Assembly (NCBI RefSeq): GCF_001704635.1
Contig: NZ_MAXF01000148.1
Coordinates: 1 to 64,000 of the forward strand
DNA length: 64,000 bases
Origin: Streptomyces sparsogenes
GTDB taxonomy: Bacteria > Actinomycetota > Actinomycetes > Streptomycetales > Streptomycetaceae
Direction of reading: 5' to 3'
The notes below the pieces were generated by a model that had not been told where the DNA came from, did no database searches, and saw only the letters and a program-made list of their open reading frames with translations. Within the stretch, counting starts at the first letter, position 1; every line of letters starts with the position of its first letter. The position numbers and the translations under genes are program-made. Shown piece by piece: positions 1 to 8,763 of this stretch.

Positions 1-21
1 GTAGGTCTACCCTGTACCGGC

Positions 22-1038
22 CTACGCCGGCCGGACGCGGCCCGGGGCGCGGCCCGGGGGCGCGTCCCCCGGAGGCGCCGGCGGCTCGCCGCCGGGCGGC
101 AGCAGGCAGTCGGTGGACTCGGCGAGCCGGGCCACCGCCGCCCGCACCGCGCCCATCAGCGCCGCCACCGCCGGCATCCTCGCCGTCTCCGGCCGCAGCA
201 GCGCGTACACCTGGCGCCGGGGCCAGCGGTTCAGCCGGCGCGCCCGCACCCGCGGATCACGCCGGGGGAGCAGGCCCAGCCCGTCCAGGAGGGCGACGCC
301 GACCCCGTCGCCGACCAGCCCGATGGTCGTCGCCTGGTCGTCGGTGGTCGTCACCACCCGCGGCTCGAACCCCGCCTCCGCGCACCGCCGCAGCAACCGG
401 CCCCGCTCCCGGCCCAGGATCCACCGCTCACCGGACAGATCGGCGAGGGCGAGGCTGCGCCGCCGCGCGAGGGTGTGCCCGGGCGGCAGCAGCACATAGC
501 GGCGGTCGGCGAGCAGGGGCACCCGGCACAGCGCCGGGTCCGCCGCCCCCACCGGGGACCCCGGCTCCCGGGCGCCGAGGTCGCCGAGGCCGCCGTCGCC
601 GACGATCGCGACATCGGTCTCGCCCGACCGCAGCAGGCGGTACGAGTCCGGGGACGCGGCCTGGCCCAGCTCCACCTCCACCTCGGTGCTCGCCGCGCGC
701 AGCAGGGCGAGCGCGGCGGGCAGCACCGCGACGCACGCGCTCTGGACGGCCGACACCCGCACCCGCCCCCGGGTGTGCGCGGCGAGCGCCTCGAACTCGC
801 TCTCCACGGCCCGCAGCCCGGCCAGCACCTCCTGGGCGCGCTCGGCGAGCCGGTGGCCCGCGGGCGTCAGCCGCACCCCGCGGCCCGACTTGGCCACCAG
901 CGGCACTCCGGCGGCGCGCTCCAGGGCGCGCATGTGATAGCTGACGGCGGGTTGGGTGTAGCCGAGCCGGTCGGCGGCGGCGCGGTAGGAGCCGGCGCGG
1001 GAGACCTCTGCGAGCACGGTGAGCTGGCGAAGATCCAT
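22..1038 (-). CDS. LysR-family transcriptional regulator
   Basis: The N-terminus is a standard LysR winged helix: MDLRQLTVLAEV, then AAADRLGYTQPAVSYHMRAL as the recognition region at about residues 20-40, then LTPAG. The remaining 270 residues have the length of the LysR effector-binding domain, so a small-molecule co-inducer is expected. The ATG at 1038 was chosen because it directly precedes the family-typical MDLRQL; a GTG one codon upstream is possible. The gene is divergent from the terpenoid biosynthetic run that starts at 1330, with 291 bp between them. LysR regulators usually control the divergent operon and themselves, so this is probably the cluster regulator (inference). The C-terminal tail is Pro-rich and not informative. 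The family assignment is secure; the ligand is unknown. Confidence 0.9.
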   Translation of the reverse strand: MDLRQLTVLAEVSRAGSYRAAADRLGYTQPAVSYHMRALERAAGVPLVAKSGRGVRLTPAGHRLAERAQEVLAGLRAVESEFEALAAHTRGRVRVSAVQSACVAVLPAALALLRAASTEVEVELGQAASPDSYRLLRSGETDVAIVGDGGLGDLGAREPGSPVGAADPALCRVPLLADRRYVLLPPGHTLARRRSLALADLSGERWILGRERGRLLRRCAEAGFEPRVVTTTDDQATTIGLVGDGVGVALLDGLGLLPRRDPRVRARRLNRWPRRQVYALLRPETARMPAVAALMGAVRAAVARLAESTDCLLPPGGEPPAPPGDAPPGRAPGRVRPA

Positions 1039-1329
1039 CACCCGAAGGACGATAAAAACTCCTGATGAATCGCCGTAAGACTTTAATTGGACGTGTGATC
1101 AGGTGACGGTCAAAATCATCGTGACGGTTCACCCGGCCCCCGGCCGGCCGTCCTGCCCGACCGGACCCCCTCCCCCCGGCCCCGGACCACCCACGCGATC
1201 ACGGCCCGTCCGGGCCGGTTTCCCCAAGCGGCCGAAGCGGCACGTCCCGCTCCGCCGGAAGTTCACCCGCGGGACCCCGCGGGTCACTCGATTGCCCGCC
1301 CGAGCCCCGCGCCCGAATCCCCCGCCGGA
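1039..1329. promoter_or_regulatory. Divergent promoter region of the terpenoid cluster
   Basis: This 291 bp gap separates the LysR gene from the first biosynthetic gene. Its first 90 bases are clearly more AT-rich than the surroundings. It holds the inverted arms CCTGAT (1061-1066) and ATCAGG (1098-1103), and a direct repeat GTGACGGT at 1103-1110 and 1121-1128. These are candidate LysR or activator sites by position only. I see no convincing -35/-10 pair. Confidence 0.4.
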
Positions 1330-2385
1330 ATGGATGGATGGTGCCCGATGCACGATGGCTGGAACCGGATGCGCCCCGTGGTCGCCGAGGATCGGCCGTT
1401 CCACCAGATGGCGCTGAACGAGACCGTTCACCCGCCGCTCCCCGAAGTGCTGGAGGCGGTGGCCCGGGCCGGGCGGGAGGCCCACCGCACCCATGACGCC
1501 CTCGGCACCGCCCTGACCCGCGCCCTCGCCGAACACCTCGGGGTGGAGCCGGAGCACATCCTCATCGGGCCCGGCTCCGGCGCGCTGCTCCAGCAGCTCT
1601 TCACCACCCGCACCGGCCCGGACACCCACACCGTCCACGCGTGGTCCTCCTGGGAGGCCTACCCGATGATGGCGGCCAACGCCGGATCCACCACCGTCCG
1701 GGTGCCGCTCACCGACTGCCACCACGACCTGCGGGCCATGGCGGCGGCCGTCACCGACCGGACCCGCATGGTCCTGCTGTGCAACCCCAACAACCCCACC
1801 GGCACCGCGCTGCGCCACGAGCCGGTCCGGGCGTTCCTCGACGAACTGCCCGGCCATGTCACGGTCGTCGTCGACGAGGCGTACCGCGACTTCGCCGACC
1901 CCGGCGCCCTCGCCGACGGCATCGACCTGTTCCGCGGCGACGAACGTGTCTGTGTGGTGCGCACCTTCTCCAAGTCCTACGGGCTGCTCAGCCTGCGCGT
2001 GGGATATCTGGTGGGGCACGAGCCCGTGCTGGCCCCGCTCCGCGCCCAACTGCCGTTCTTCCGGGTGAGCCATGTCGCCCAGCAGGCCGCCATCGCCGCC
2101 CTCGGCGCCCACGAGAAGGTGCTCCAGGGGTGCGCGTACACCGCCCGCGAGCGCGACCGGCTGCGCCGCGCGCTGCTCGACCAGGGCTGGGAGGTGCCGG
2201 TGAGCCAGGGCAACTTCCTGTGGCTGCCGATGGAGTCCGGGGTCGAGCGCTTCACCCAGTCCTGCGCGGACCACGCGGTGGTCGTCTGCGGTAAGCCGGG
2301 AGAGGGGGTGCGGGTGACCGTGGCCGAGCCCGAGGCCAACGAGGCGTTCCGGCAGCTCGCCGCGAAATACCGGGAGTCGAGGTAA
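1330..2385 (+). CDS. PLP-dependent aminotransferase, HisC-like (class I/II)
   Basis: This is a 351-residue fold-type I PLP enzyme. Visible landmarks are the NPNNPTGTAL loop, the VVDEAYRDF stretch with the Asp that contacts the pyridine nitrogen, and the Schiff-base lysine in TFSKSYGLLSLRVGYL. Length and motifs match histidinol-phosphate aminotransferase and the related CobD threonine-phosphate decarboxylases. It is the first gene of the co-directional terpenoid run and sits 94 bp before the polyprenyl synthase. A cluster-specific role is therefore likelier than histidine biosynthesis, for example supplying an amino acid-derived acceptor or aminating a ketone (inference). Several in-frame ATGs (1330, 1348, 1369) lack a good ribosome site, so the start is uncertain. 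Confidence 0.82.
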   Translation: MDGWCPMHDGWNRMRPVVAEDRPFHQMALNETVHPPLPEVLEAVARAGREAHRTHDALGTALTRALAEHLGVEPEHILIGPGSGALLQQLFTTRTGPDTHTVHAWSSWEAYPMMAANAGSTTVRVPLTDCHHDLRAMAAAVTDRTRMVLLCNPNNPTGTALRHEPVRAFLDELPGHVTVVVDEAYRDFADPGALADGIDLFRGDERVCVVRTFSKSYGLLSLRVGYLVGHEPVLAPLRAQLPFFRVSHVAQQAAIAALGAHEKVLQGCAYTARERDRLRRALLDQGWEVPVSQGNFLWLPMESGVERFTQSCADHAVVVCGKPGEGVRVTVAEPEANEAFRQLAAKYRESR

Positions 2386-2479
2386 CCCACCGGCGCCCCG
2401 GCCCTCCGCACCTGACTCGTCCGTACACCTGGCTCTTCGGCACCCAAGGCCCAACGGCACACGCGGGAAAGGCGGCCCC

Positions 2480-3499
2480 ATGACCCTGCCCGATTCGGCA
2501 ATGACCGACCTGGTGACCCCCCTGACCGAGGCCGGCTCGACGATCGAGCTCCTGCTGCGTGAACTCGACCGGAGCTGGCCCCCCGGAGTCGAACGCCTCC
2601 AGGAGATCTCCCGCTACGCGCTCATCCCCGCCGGGAAGCTGCTGCGCCCGCTGCTGCTCGTCGAATCCGCCCAGGCGGTGGGCGGCGGCGGGCCCGAACT
2701 CGTGCGGGCCGCGCTGAGCGTGGAGTACCTGCACGTCGGATCGCTCATCCACGACGACGTCATCGACGGCGACGACGTGCGGCGGGGCAGGCCCTCGGTG
2801 GCCGCCCGCTACGGCGTCACCGACGCCATCGTCGCCGGGGACGCCCTCATGCTGGGGATGTTCGCCGCGCTCACCGACGCCGTCGAAGGACTGCCGCCGC
2901 ACCGCGCGCTCGCCGCGGTCCGCGTCTTCGCCCGGGCGGGCGTGGACCTGTGCCGCGGGCAGGCCCTGGAAGGCGAGCTCCGCGGCGACCCGGGCTGCGG
3001 GCTCGACCGGTATCTGACCATGACCGCGCTGAAGACCGGGGCCCTGTTCCGGGCGGCCTGCCTGGGCGGGGCGATCCTGGGCGGCGGTTCCCCGGCCCAG
3101 CAGCGGGCGATCACCGGCTACGCCGAACACCTCGGTCTCGCCTTCCAGATGCACGACGACCTGCTGCCGTACACCAGCGACCCCCGGAGCACCGGCAAGT
3201 CCGCCCTCAGCGACCTCGCCGCCGGCCGGCCCACCTTCCCCCTGCTGCTCGGGTACGCCATGGCCCCGGCCGCCGGCCGCCGGGAGCTGGAGGCGGCGCT
3301 CGACGGCACCCTGCCCCCGACCGAGGCCCTGCCGCTGGTGCACGGGCTGCTGGAGACCACCGGCGCGCTCGACGCCGCGCGCGAACAGGCCGCCGCCCAC
3401 GCGGCCCGCGCCAAGGAGTGCCTCGCCGAGCTGCCCGCCGCGCGCGGCGCCGCGGTGCTCGCCGCGGTCGCCGACCTGTCGGTCGACCGGAACCGGTGA
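2480..3499 (+). CDS. Polyprenyl diphosphate synthase (trans-isoprenyl)
   Basis: This 339-residue enzyme would condense IPP onto allylic diphosphates. The first Asp-rich motif is DDVID at residues 92-96, followed by RRGRPS. The KTG signature is at 183-185. The second Asp-rich region is DDLLP at 224-228, where the third Asp of DDxxD is replaced by Pro. The residues just before the first motif are small (G87, S88) rather than the Phe/Tyr pair of farnesyl synthases. This suggests a product of C20 or longer (inference). It lies 6 bp upstream of the UbiA gene, which implies that its product is the UbiA substrate. The ATG at 2480 follows AAAGGCGG. Confidence 0.9.
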   Translation: MTLPDSAMTDLVTPLTEAGSTIELLLRELDRSWPPGVERLQEISRYALIPAGKLLRPLLLVESAQAVGGGGPELVRAALSVEYLHVGSLIHDDVIDGDDVRRGRPSVAARYGVTDAIVAGDALMLGMFAALTDAVEGLPPHRALAAVRVFARAGVDLCRGQALEGELRGDPGCGLDRYLTMTALKTGALFRAACLGGAILGGGSPAQQRAITGYAEHLGLAFQMHDDLLPYTSDPRSTGKSALSDLAAGRPTFPLLLGYAMAPAAGRRELEAALDGTLPPTEALPLVHGLLETTGALDAAREQAAAHAARAKECLAELPAARGAAVLAAVADLSVDRNR

Positions 3500-3505
3500 C
3501 CGGCG

Positions 3506-4567
3506 GTGGCCGCGCCGCGCTCGACACGCCGCACCCACCCCCGCACCCACCCCCGCACCCCCCTTCCGACCCGCCTTCTGGCCCATCTGCAGACCTGGCG
3601 GCCCTACACCCTGTGGTACCCCGGTCTCGTCGGGCTCGCCGGGGCCGCGCTCGCCGGCGGCGACCCGCCCGCCCGGTGGCTCGCCGTGGCCTGGGCCGCG
3701 CCCACCCTGGGCTGGGTCGCCGGCCACTACCTCGGCGACTGGTTCGACCGCCAGCTCGACGCCATCAGCAAGCCCCAGCGCCCCATCCCCTCCGGAAGGC
3801 TGAGCCCCCGGGCGGCCGTGGCGGCCGGCCTCGTCTGCGCCGCCGCCATGACCGGGCTGGCCCTGTGGGCGAACTGGCGCTCGGTCGCCGTGGCCGTCGC
3901 CGCGGCGGCGGGCATCGTGGCCTACAGCCGGGTGCTGAAGGGGCGCGGGCTGTCGGGCAACGTCATGCGCGGCGCGCTGACGGCGCTGGCCCTGCTGTTC
4001 GGGGCGATGGCCGTCCAGGCATGGCCCCCGTGGCACGCGCTGCCGTTCGCCCTCGCCTTCTGGGCCCATGACACGGCGTCCAACCTGGTCGGCACGGTCA
4101 GGGACGTCGACGGCGACCGCGACGGCGGCTACGCGACCCTGTCGGTGCGCCGGGGCGTCAGGCGCGCGGCGCACACCGCGGCCGCCCTCTACCTGGCCGC
4201 CCTCGCGACGGCCGCCGTGGCCCTCGCGGTCACCCCCTCGTCCGCCTCGCCCCCCGACGGGCCCGCGGGCGCCGCCGTGCTGCTGACGGCCGCCGCCGGG
4301 TGCGGCGGGTGCGCCTTCGCCCCGCTGCTGCGGTCACCGGGCCGGATCACCGCGCCACGGGCGCTGCGGGCGCACCAGGTCCTCGTCGCCGAACGGCTGG
4401 TCCTGGCCGCCGCGGTGCTCGCCACGGGCGCCGGCGCGGCACCGGCCCTGGCGGTGCTGGTGCCCTGCCTCGCGGTCAGCGTGGTGACCCAGGCCCGGAT
4501 GCGGGCGGCCTACGAGTTCCCCCCACCACCGCACCGCCCCGCGCCCGTTCCGGACCCCGGCCCATGA
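3506..4567 (+). CDS. UbiA-superfamily prenyltransferase or UbiA-type terpene cyclase
   Basis: This 353-residue integral membrane protein has multiple hydrophobic segments. The first Asp-rich motif is GDWFDRQLD (residues 77-85), with Gly where canonical UbiA proteins have Asn in NDxxDxxxD. It is followed by the diagnostic KPQRPIPSGRL. The second motif is RDVDGDRDGG (about 199-208), the usual Mg-diphosphate site. UbiA enzymes normally transfer a prenyl chain to an aromatic or other acceptor, but some bacterial UbiA homologues are terpene cyclases. Its position directly after a polyprenyl synthase and before a second cyclase leaves both roles open. No aromatic-acceptor biosynthesis gene is seen nearby. 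The first 20 residues are a low-complexity RTHP repeat, so the true start could lie slightly downstream. Confidence 0.85.
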   Translation: MAAPRSTRRTHPRTHPRTPLPTRLLAHLQTWRPYTLWYPGLVGLAGAALAGGDPPARWLAVAWAAPTLGWVAGHYLGDWFDRQLDAISKPQRPIPSGRLSPRAAVAAGLVCAAAMTGLALWANWRSVAVAVAAAAGIVAYSRVLKGRGLSGNVMRGALTALALLFGAMAVQAWPPWHALPFALAFWAHDTASNLVGTVRDVDGDRDGGYATLSVRRGVRRAAHTAAALYLAALATAAVALAVTPSSASPPDGPAGAAVLLTAAAGCGGCAFAPLLRSPGRITAPRALRAHQVLVAERLVLAAAVLATGAGAAPALAVLVPCLAVSVVTQARMRAAYEFPPPPHRPAPVPDPGP

Positions 4568-4644
4568 CCCCCGGGTCCTCCCTCCCCGCGCGGCCGGGCC
4601 CCGCGCGGCCGGGCCGGTCGCCCGCCGGTGCGCCGGCCGCCCCG

Positions 4645-4702
4645 CCCGTCGTCCGGTCGTCTGCCGTCGGGCCGGTCGTGCCCGTCGTCCGGTCGTCTGC
4701 CG
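4645..4702. repeat. Short direct repeat between UbiA and cyclase genes
   Basis: The 237 bp gap 4568-4804 is a GC-rich low-complexity tract. A 22-base unit occurs exactly at 4645-4666 and again at 4681-4702. A shorter GCGCGGCCGGG unit is also duplicated near 4588-4615. The open frame upstream of the cyclase runs through this tract but encodes only Pro/Arg/Ser-rich filler. It is best read as non-coding. Confidence 0.6.
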
Positions 4703-4804
4703 CCGGCCGGTCACCCTGCCCGTCGTCCGTCCGCCCGCCCGGGTCGTCCGCCCGCCCGACGGGGCGGCTCACCGCGAGAAGTCACCACGACCAGAAGGGT
4801 GCCC

Positions 4805-6580
4805 ATGCCCGCTTCCGCCCTGACCGACCGGCTCGACGCGGCGGTCGCCACCGGTGCCGAGGCGCTGTTCGCCCGCCAACGCGCCGACGGCGCCTTCGTC
4901 TTCGGCGCGCGCCGCACCTCCCCGCTGAACACCGCGGGCGCGGTCATCGCCCTGCACTTCGCCGATCCGCGGGGCTCGGCCGAGGCCATCGAGCGCGGCG
5001 TCGCCTGGCTGTGCCGGAACCAGCGGGACGACGGCGGCTGGGCGATGCCCGGCGTGCCCACCGAGCCGCTGGCCACCGCCGTCGCCGCCGCCGCGCTCCA
5101 GCTGACCGCCACCGGCCCCACCGGCCCCGGCCCCACCGGCCCCGACCCCACCGGCCCCGACCACACCGGCGCCCACCCGACGGGCACCGCCCCCGGCCGA
5201 ACCGCCCCCGACCGCGCCGCCGCCGTACCGGCCGCCCTGGAGCGGCTCGCCGCGCTCGGCGGGGCCGAGGGGCTCCCCGAGCCGGCGATGGCCGCCCTGT
5301 GCCGTCAGCTGCACGCGCTGGCCGGGCTGCCGTACCAGGGCGCGCCGCGCCGGCTTCCCCTGGAGCTCCTGCTGCTGCCCGGCCTCAGCCGTCGGCTGCT
5401 CAGCCTGCGGCTGCCGATCTTCGCCGCCCAGGCGCTCGCCCAGGCGGAGCACCGCCGCCGCGGCCCGGTCGGCCGCGCCCTGGACCGGCTGGCCCGGCCC
5501 CGGGCGCTGGCCGTGGTGCGCGGGGCGTACGAACGCGAGGGCGCGACCGGGGGGTTCAGCACCGACCCGTGGCTCACCGCCCTGATCTGCCTGGGCCTGG
5601 CCCGCTCCGGCCGGGCGCCCGACCTGACCGCGGCGGCGGCGCGCTGGCTGCGCCGGGCTGCCGGTCCGGACGGCTCCTGGGATCTGATGCCCCTCGACGT
5701 CACCTGGACCAACTTCGCCACCGCCGCCCTGCTGGAGGCCGGTCACGCGGCCGACCCCCGGCTGGCGGCCACGCGCGCGATGCTCCGCGCCCACCAGCAG
5801 AAGGAGCCCTTCGACGCGTTCGGCTGCCCGCCCGGGTTCTGGGGCTTCTCCAGCCCCCGGAGCTGGCCCATGGCCCTGGAGACGGCCGAGGCCGGCTCCC
5901 TCCTGTTCCGGCTGCCCGGCGGGGCCGACGACGGCCACGCCCGGGACGGCATCGCCTGGCTGACCGCCACCCAGGACTCCGCCGGCACCTGGAGCCTGTG
6001 CGTGCGCGACAGCAAGCCGGGCGGGTTCGGGCCGTGCCCCCAGATGACCGCCAAGGCGGTGGGCGCGCTCCTCGACTCCGGCGCGCCGCCCGGCGACGCC
6101 CGGGTGGCCAGGGCGCTGCGCCGGCTGGCCGCCGTGCAGCGCCCCGACGGGTCGTACGAGGCGCTGTGGTACCGCGGCGGCACCGCCGGCACCGCGGCCG
6201 TCCTGGAGGCGCTCACCCGGGCGGGCACCACCGACGCCCACCGCCGCGCCGCGCGGCGGGCCACCGACTGGCTGCTGCGCACCCGGCGGGACGACGGCTC
6301 CTGGGGCGCGGGCGACGGCGGCCCCGGCACCGTCGAGGACACCGCCTGGGCGCTGCGCGGGCTGCTCGCCGCCGGGCTGCCCCCGGACCACCCGGCCCCG
6401 GCGGCGGCCGCGCACCGGCTGCTGGAGGCCCAGCGGGCGGACGGCGGCTGGCCGCCGTCCCCGGTGCACGAGTACATCCGCGGCTGCGCCCGCTACGCCG
6501 ACGAGGGCATCGCCACCGGGCTGGCGCTGCGGGCGCTCGCCCACTACCGGACCGCCGCCCGCCCGCAGGAGGGGTCATGA
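4805..6580 (+). CDS. QW-repeat terpene cyclase (squalene-hopene/oxidosqualene cyclase-like)
   Basis: This 591-residue protein belongs to the prenyltransferase/squalene-oxidase repeat superfamily. At least five QW-type motifs are visible: QRDDGGW (73-79), GPDGSW (287-292), QDSAGTW (390-396), RRDDGSW (494-500) and QRADGGW (543-549). The position of the catalytic DxDDTA motif instead reads DVTWTN (298-303), which resembles the DCTAE acid motif of epoxide-opening oxidosqualene cyclases more than DxDD. A second acidic variant, VEDTAWAL (510-517), occupies the QTAWAL position. Residues 104-126 are a TGP-rich low-complexity insert. The start at 4805 follows AGAAGGG. It overlaps the FAD monooxygenase by ATGA, implying translational coupling of epoxidation and cyclisation. 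Class II cyclase function is inferred; the substrate is unknown. Confidence 0.85.
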   Translation: MPASALTDRLDAAVATGAEALFARQRADGAFVFGARRTSPLNTAGAVIALHFADPRGSAEAIERGVAWLCRNQRDDGGWAMPGVPTEPLATAVAAAALQLTATGPTGPGPTGPDPTGPDHTGAHPTGTAPGRTAPDRAAAVPAALERLAALGGAEGLPEPAMAALCRQLHALAGLPYQGAPRRLPLELLLLPGLSRRLLSLRLPIFAAQALAQAEHRRRGPVGRALDRLARPRALAVVRGAYEREGATGGFSTDPWLTALICLGLARSGRAPDLTAAAARWLRRAAGPDGSWDLMPLDVTWTNFATAALLEAGHAADPRLAATRAMLRAHQQKEPFDAFGCPPGFWGFSSPRSWPMALETAEAGSLLFRLPGGADDGHARDGIAWLTATQDSAGTWSLCVRDSKPGGFGPCPQMTAKAVGALLDSGAPPGDARVARALRRLAAVQRPDGSYEALWYRGGTAGTAAVLEALTRAGTTDAHRRAARRATDWLLRTRRDDGSWGAGDGGPGTVEDTAWALRGLLAAGLPPDHPAPAAAAHRLLEAQRADGGWPPSPVHEYIRGCARYADEGIATGLALRALAHYRTAARPQEGS

Positions 6581-7851
6581 CCTGGGACGTGGTGGTGTGC
6601 GGGGCCGGTGTGGGCGGGCTCGCGGCGGCCCGCGCGCTGGGTGGTCTCGGACTGCGCGTGCTGGTGGTGGACAAACAGCCGCGGGTCCGCCCGGTCGCCA
6701 AGGGAGAGGTGCTCCAGCCGGGGGCGCTGCGGCTGCTGCGCGCCTGGGGCGTGGAGCGCCGGCTCGACGAGCGGGGCGCCGTACGGCTCGGCCGGCTGGT
6801 CGTCCGCGACCCCGCCGGCGCACCCCTGATGGCGCTGGACTACGGCGCGCTGCCCGCCCCGGACCAATGGCTGCTGGCCCACGACCACACCGTCATCCTC
6901 GACACGCTGCGCGAGAGCCTGCCCCCGGGGGTCGAGCTGCGCCGGGGCGTGCTCGCCGAGGAGCCGCTGCGCGACGCCGCCGGCCGGGTCACCGGACTGC
7001 TCCTGAAGGAGGGCGACAGGCGCTACGAGGCGCCCGCGGCGCTCGTGGTGGGCGCCGACGGCATCTCCTCCCGGCTGCGCCGCTGGGCGCGCATCGAGGC
7101 CAGGCGGGTCGACTACCCGCACCGCCTGGTCTCCTTCGACATCGCCGGCGCGGCCGCCGGGCGGCCCCAGGACTTCTCGGCGTATGTGACCGACCGCGGG
7201 CTGCGGTTGCTCTACCCGCTGCCCGGCGGACGGCTGCGGCTGTACGTCCAGGCGGAGCCGGACGAGCTGCGCGGCGCCGGGCCGGGGGAGCTCGCCGGCT
7301 GGGCGACCCGCGCGCTCGCCTCGGTGCCGGCGCTCCGGCCGCTGACCCCGGACCTGCTCGCGCACCTCGGCAGCCGCCAGACGCTGCCCGTGGCGCGGCT
7401 GCTGTCGTCCCGGCTGACCGCGCCGGGGCTCGCGCTGCTCGGCGAGGCCGCCTACGCCGTCCACCCCATGGCCGCCCAGGGCATGAACACCGCCATCACC
7501 AGCGCCGGCTGCCTGGCCGAGCAGCTCGCCGCGCACCTCGGGCGGGCCGGGGGACTGTCGGCCGCGGCGGTGGACGGCGCGCTGCGCGACGTCGAGGAAC
7601 GGCTCGCCCCGACCCTCGCCCAGGCCGCGCGGACCAGCGGCAACGCCGCCCGGATGGTCACCGACCTGTCCTGGCGCGGCCGGGTCCTGGGGCGCCGCGC
7701 GGTGCGCCACACCGGCGCCAACCCCCGGCTGCTGCACACCGTCACCCACAACATGTCCGGGCTCGGCCCGCGCCCGCTGACCCTGCTGGACCGGCTTCAG
7801 CAGCTCGGTCTGGTGCCCGACCCCCGCGCCCACCGCGTGCCCACCGGCTGA
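6577..7851 (+). CDS. FAD-dependent monooxygenase (squalene epoxidase/UbiH-like)
   Basis: This 424-residue enzyme has an N-terminal dinucleotide fold VVVCGAGVGGLAAARAL. It also has the GADGISSRLRR (DG) motif and the second FAD-binding region GEAAYAVHPMAAQGMNTAI, where the usual GDAAH reads GEAAY. This arrangement is typical of group A flavin monooxygenases such as PHBH, UbiH and squalene epoxidase. Within this cluster it is the likely epoxidase of a terminal prenyl double bond, feeding the upstream cyclase (inference). AGGAGGGG precedes the ATG at 6577, inside the 4-base overlap. Aromatic hydroxylation of a prenylated acceptor is an alternative. Confidence 0.85.
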   Translation: MTWDVVVCGAGVGGLAAARALGGLGLRVLVVDKQPRVRPVAKGEVLQPGALRLLRAWGVERRLDERGAVRLGRLVVRDPAGAPLMALDYGALPAPDQWLLAHDHTVILDTLRESLPPGVELRRGVLAEEPLRDAAGRVTGLLLKEGDRRYEAPAALVVGADGISSRLRRWARIEARRVDYPHRLVSFDIAGAAAGRPQDFSAYVTDRGLRLLYPLPGGRLRLYVQAEPDELRGAGPGELAGWATRALASVPALRPLTPDLLAHLGSRQTLPVARLLSSRLTAPGLALLGEAAYAVHPMAAQGMNTAITSAGCLAEQLAAHLGRAGGLSAAAVDGALRDVEERLAPTLAQAARTSGNAARMVTDLSWRGRVLGRRAVRHTGANPRLLHTVTHNMSGLGPRPLTLLDRLQQLGLVPDPRAHRVPTG

Positions 7852-7887
7852 CCCAACCCCTGCCCCCGCACGTCCTAGGAGGACGGT

Positions 7888-8757
7888 GTGACCATGAGCA
7901 CCCGCCAGCTGACCGTGACCCCGGTGTCCGGGGCGCTCGGCGCGGAGATCCGCGGCGTCGACCTGACGGACCTGACCGACGACCTGTTCGAGCGCGTCCA
8001 TGAACTGCTGCTGGAATACCTGGTGGTGTTCTTTCCCGACCAGGCGCATCTGACCCCCGAGGCGCACATCGCGCTCGGGCGGCGCCTGGGCGAGGTGGAG
8101 GTGCACCCCTTCCTGCCGAAGGTGGAGGGCCACCCCGAGATCGTGGTCCTCGACGCCGACCAGGGCGCCAAGGCCGACGAATGGCACATCGACGTCACCT
8201 TCCGGCCCAACCCGCCCGTCGCCTCGATCCTCCACCTGATCACCTGCCCGGAGGCCGGGGGAGACACCATGTGGAGCAACCAGTACCTGGCCTACGAGAC
8301 GCTGTCCGAGCCGCTGCGGGACCTCCTCGACGGGCTCACCGCCGTCCACGTCCTGAACACCCCGCAGACCGGCGAGCACCGCGCGGAACACCCGGTGGTG
8401 CGGGTGCACCCGGAGACCGGGCGCCGCTCCCTGTACGTCACCCGCATGTGGACCTCGCACATCCCGCAGCTCAGCCGCCCGGAGAGCGACGCGATCCTGC
8501 AGCACCTCTTCGACCACTCCGAGTCGCCGCGGTTCAACTGCCGCTACCGCTGGCGGCCGGGGGCGGTCGCGCTGTGGGACAACCGCGCCACGCAGCACCT
8601 GGCCGTCAACGACTACACGGGACCCCGCCGGGGGCAGCGGGTGACCGTGCTGGGGGACGAGCCCACCGGCGACGCCCCGCGCTGGAAGGAGTACCGGCCG
8701 CGCGGCGACGAGCGCTACTGGCCGCGCCACGTCACCGCACGCCACGGCTATGAGTGA
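7888..8757 (+). CDS. TauD/TfdA-family Fe(II)/2-oxoglutarate dioxygenase
   Basis: This 289-residue oxygenase has the iron ligands HID (H100, D102) and a distal His in TQHLAVNDY (H237). A 2-oxoglutarate-binding Arg lies in the GQRVTVLGD segment (about R251). The N-terminus, with its GAEIRGVDL stretch, is characteristic of taurine dioxygenase relatives. TAGGAGGA lies 5 bases before the GTG at 7888; an ATG at 7894 is an alternative start. It is 36 bp downstream of the monooxygenase in the same direction and probably hydroxylates, desaturates or rearranges the cyclised product. Sulfonate catabolism is unlikely here because no transporter or sulfonate gene is adjacent. Confidence 0.88.
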   Translation: MTMSTRQLTVTPVSGALGAEIRGVDLTDLTDDLFERVHELLLEYLVVFFPDQAHLTPEAHIALGRRLGEVEVHPFLPKVEGHPEIVVLDADQGAKADEWHIDVTFRPNPPVASILHLITCPEAGGDTMWSNQYLAYETLSEPLRDLLDGLTAVHVLNTPQTGEHRAEHPVVRVHPETGRRSLYVTRMWTSHIPQLSRPESDAILQHLFDHSESPRFNCRYRWRPGAVALWDNRATQHLAVNDYTGPRRGQRVTVLGDEPTGDAPRWKEYRPRGDERYWPRHVTARHGYE

Positions 8758-8763
8758 CCCGGA

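Noticed and set aside
4628..4804. 59-residue N-terminal extension of the QW cyclase
   Set aside because: The added residues are Pro/Ser/Arg filler encoded by a direct-repeat tract, and a good ribosome site precedes the ATG at 4805.
7888..8757. Taurine/sulfonate catabolism
   Set aside because: The TauD-like gene lacks any adjacent sulfonate transporter or regulator and is embedded in the terpenoid run, so a tailoring role is more likely.
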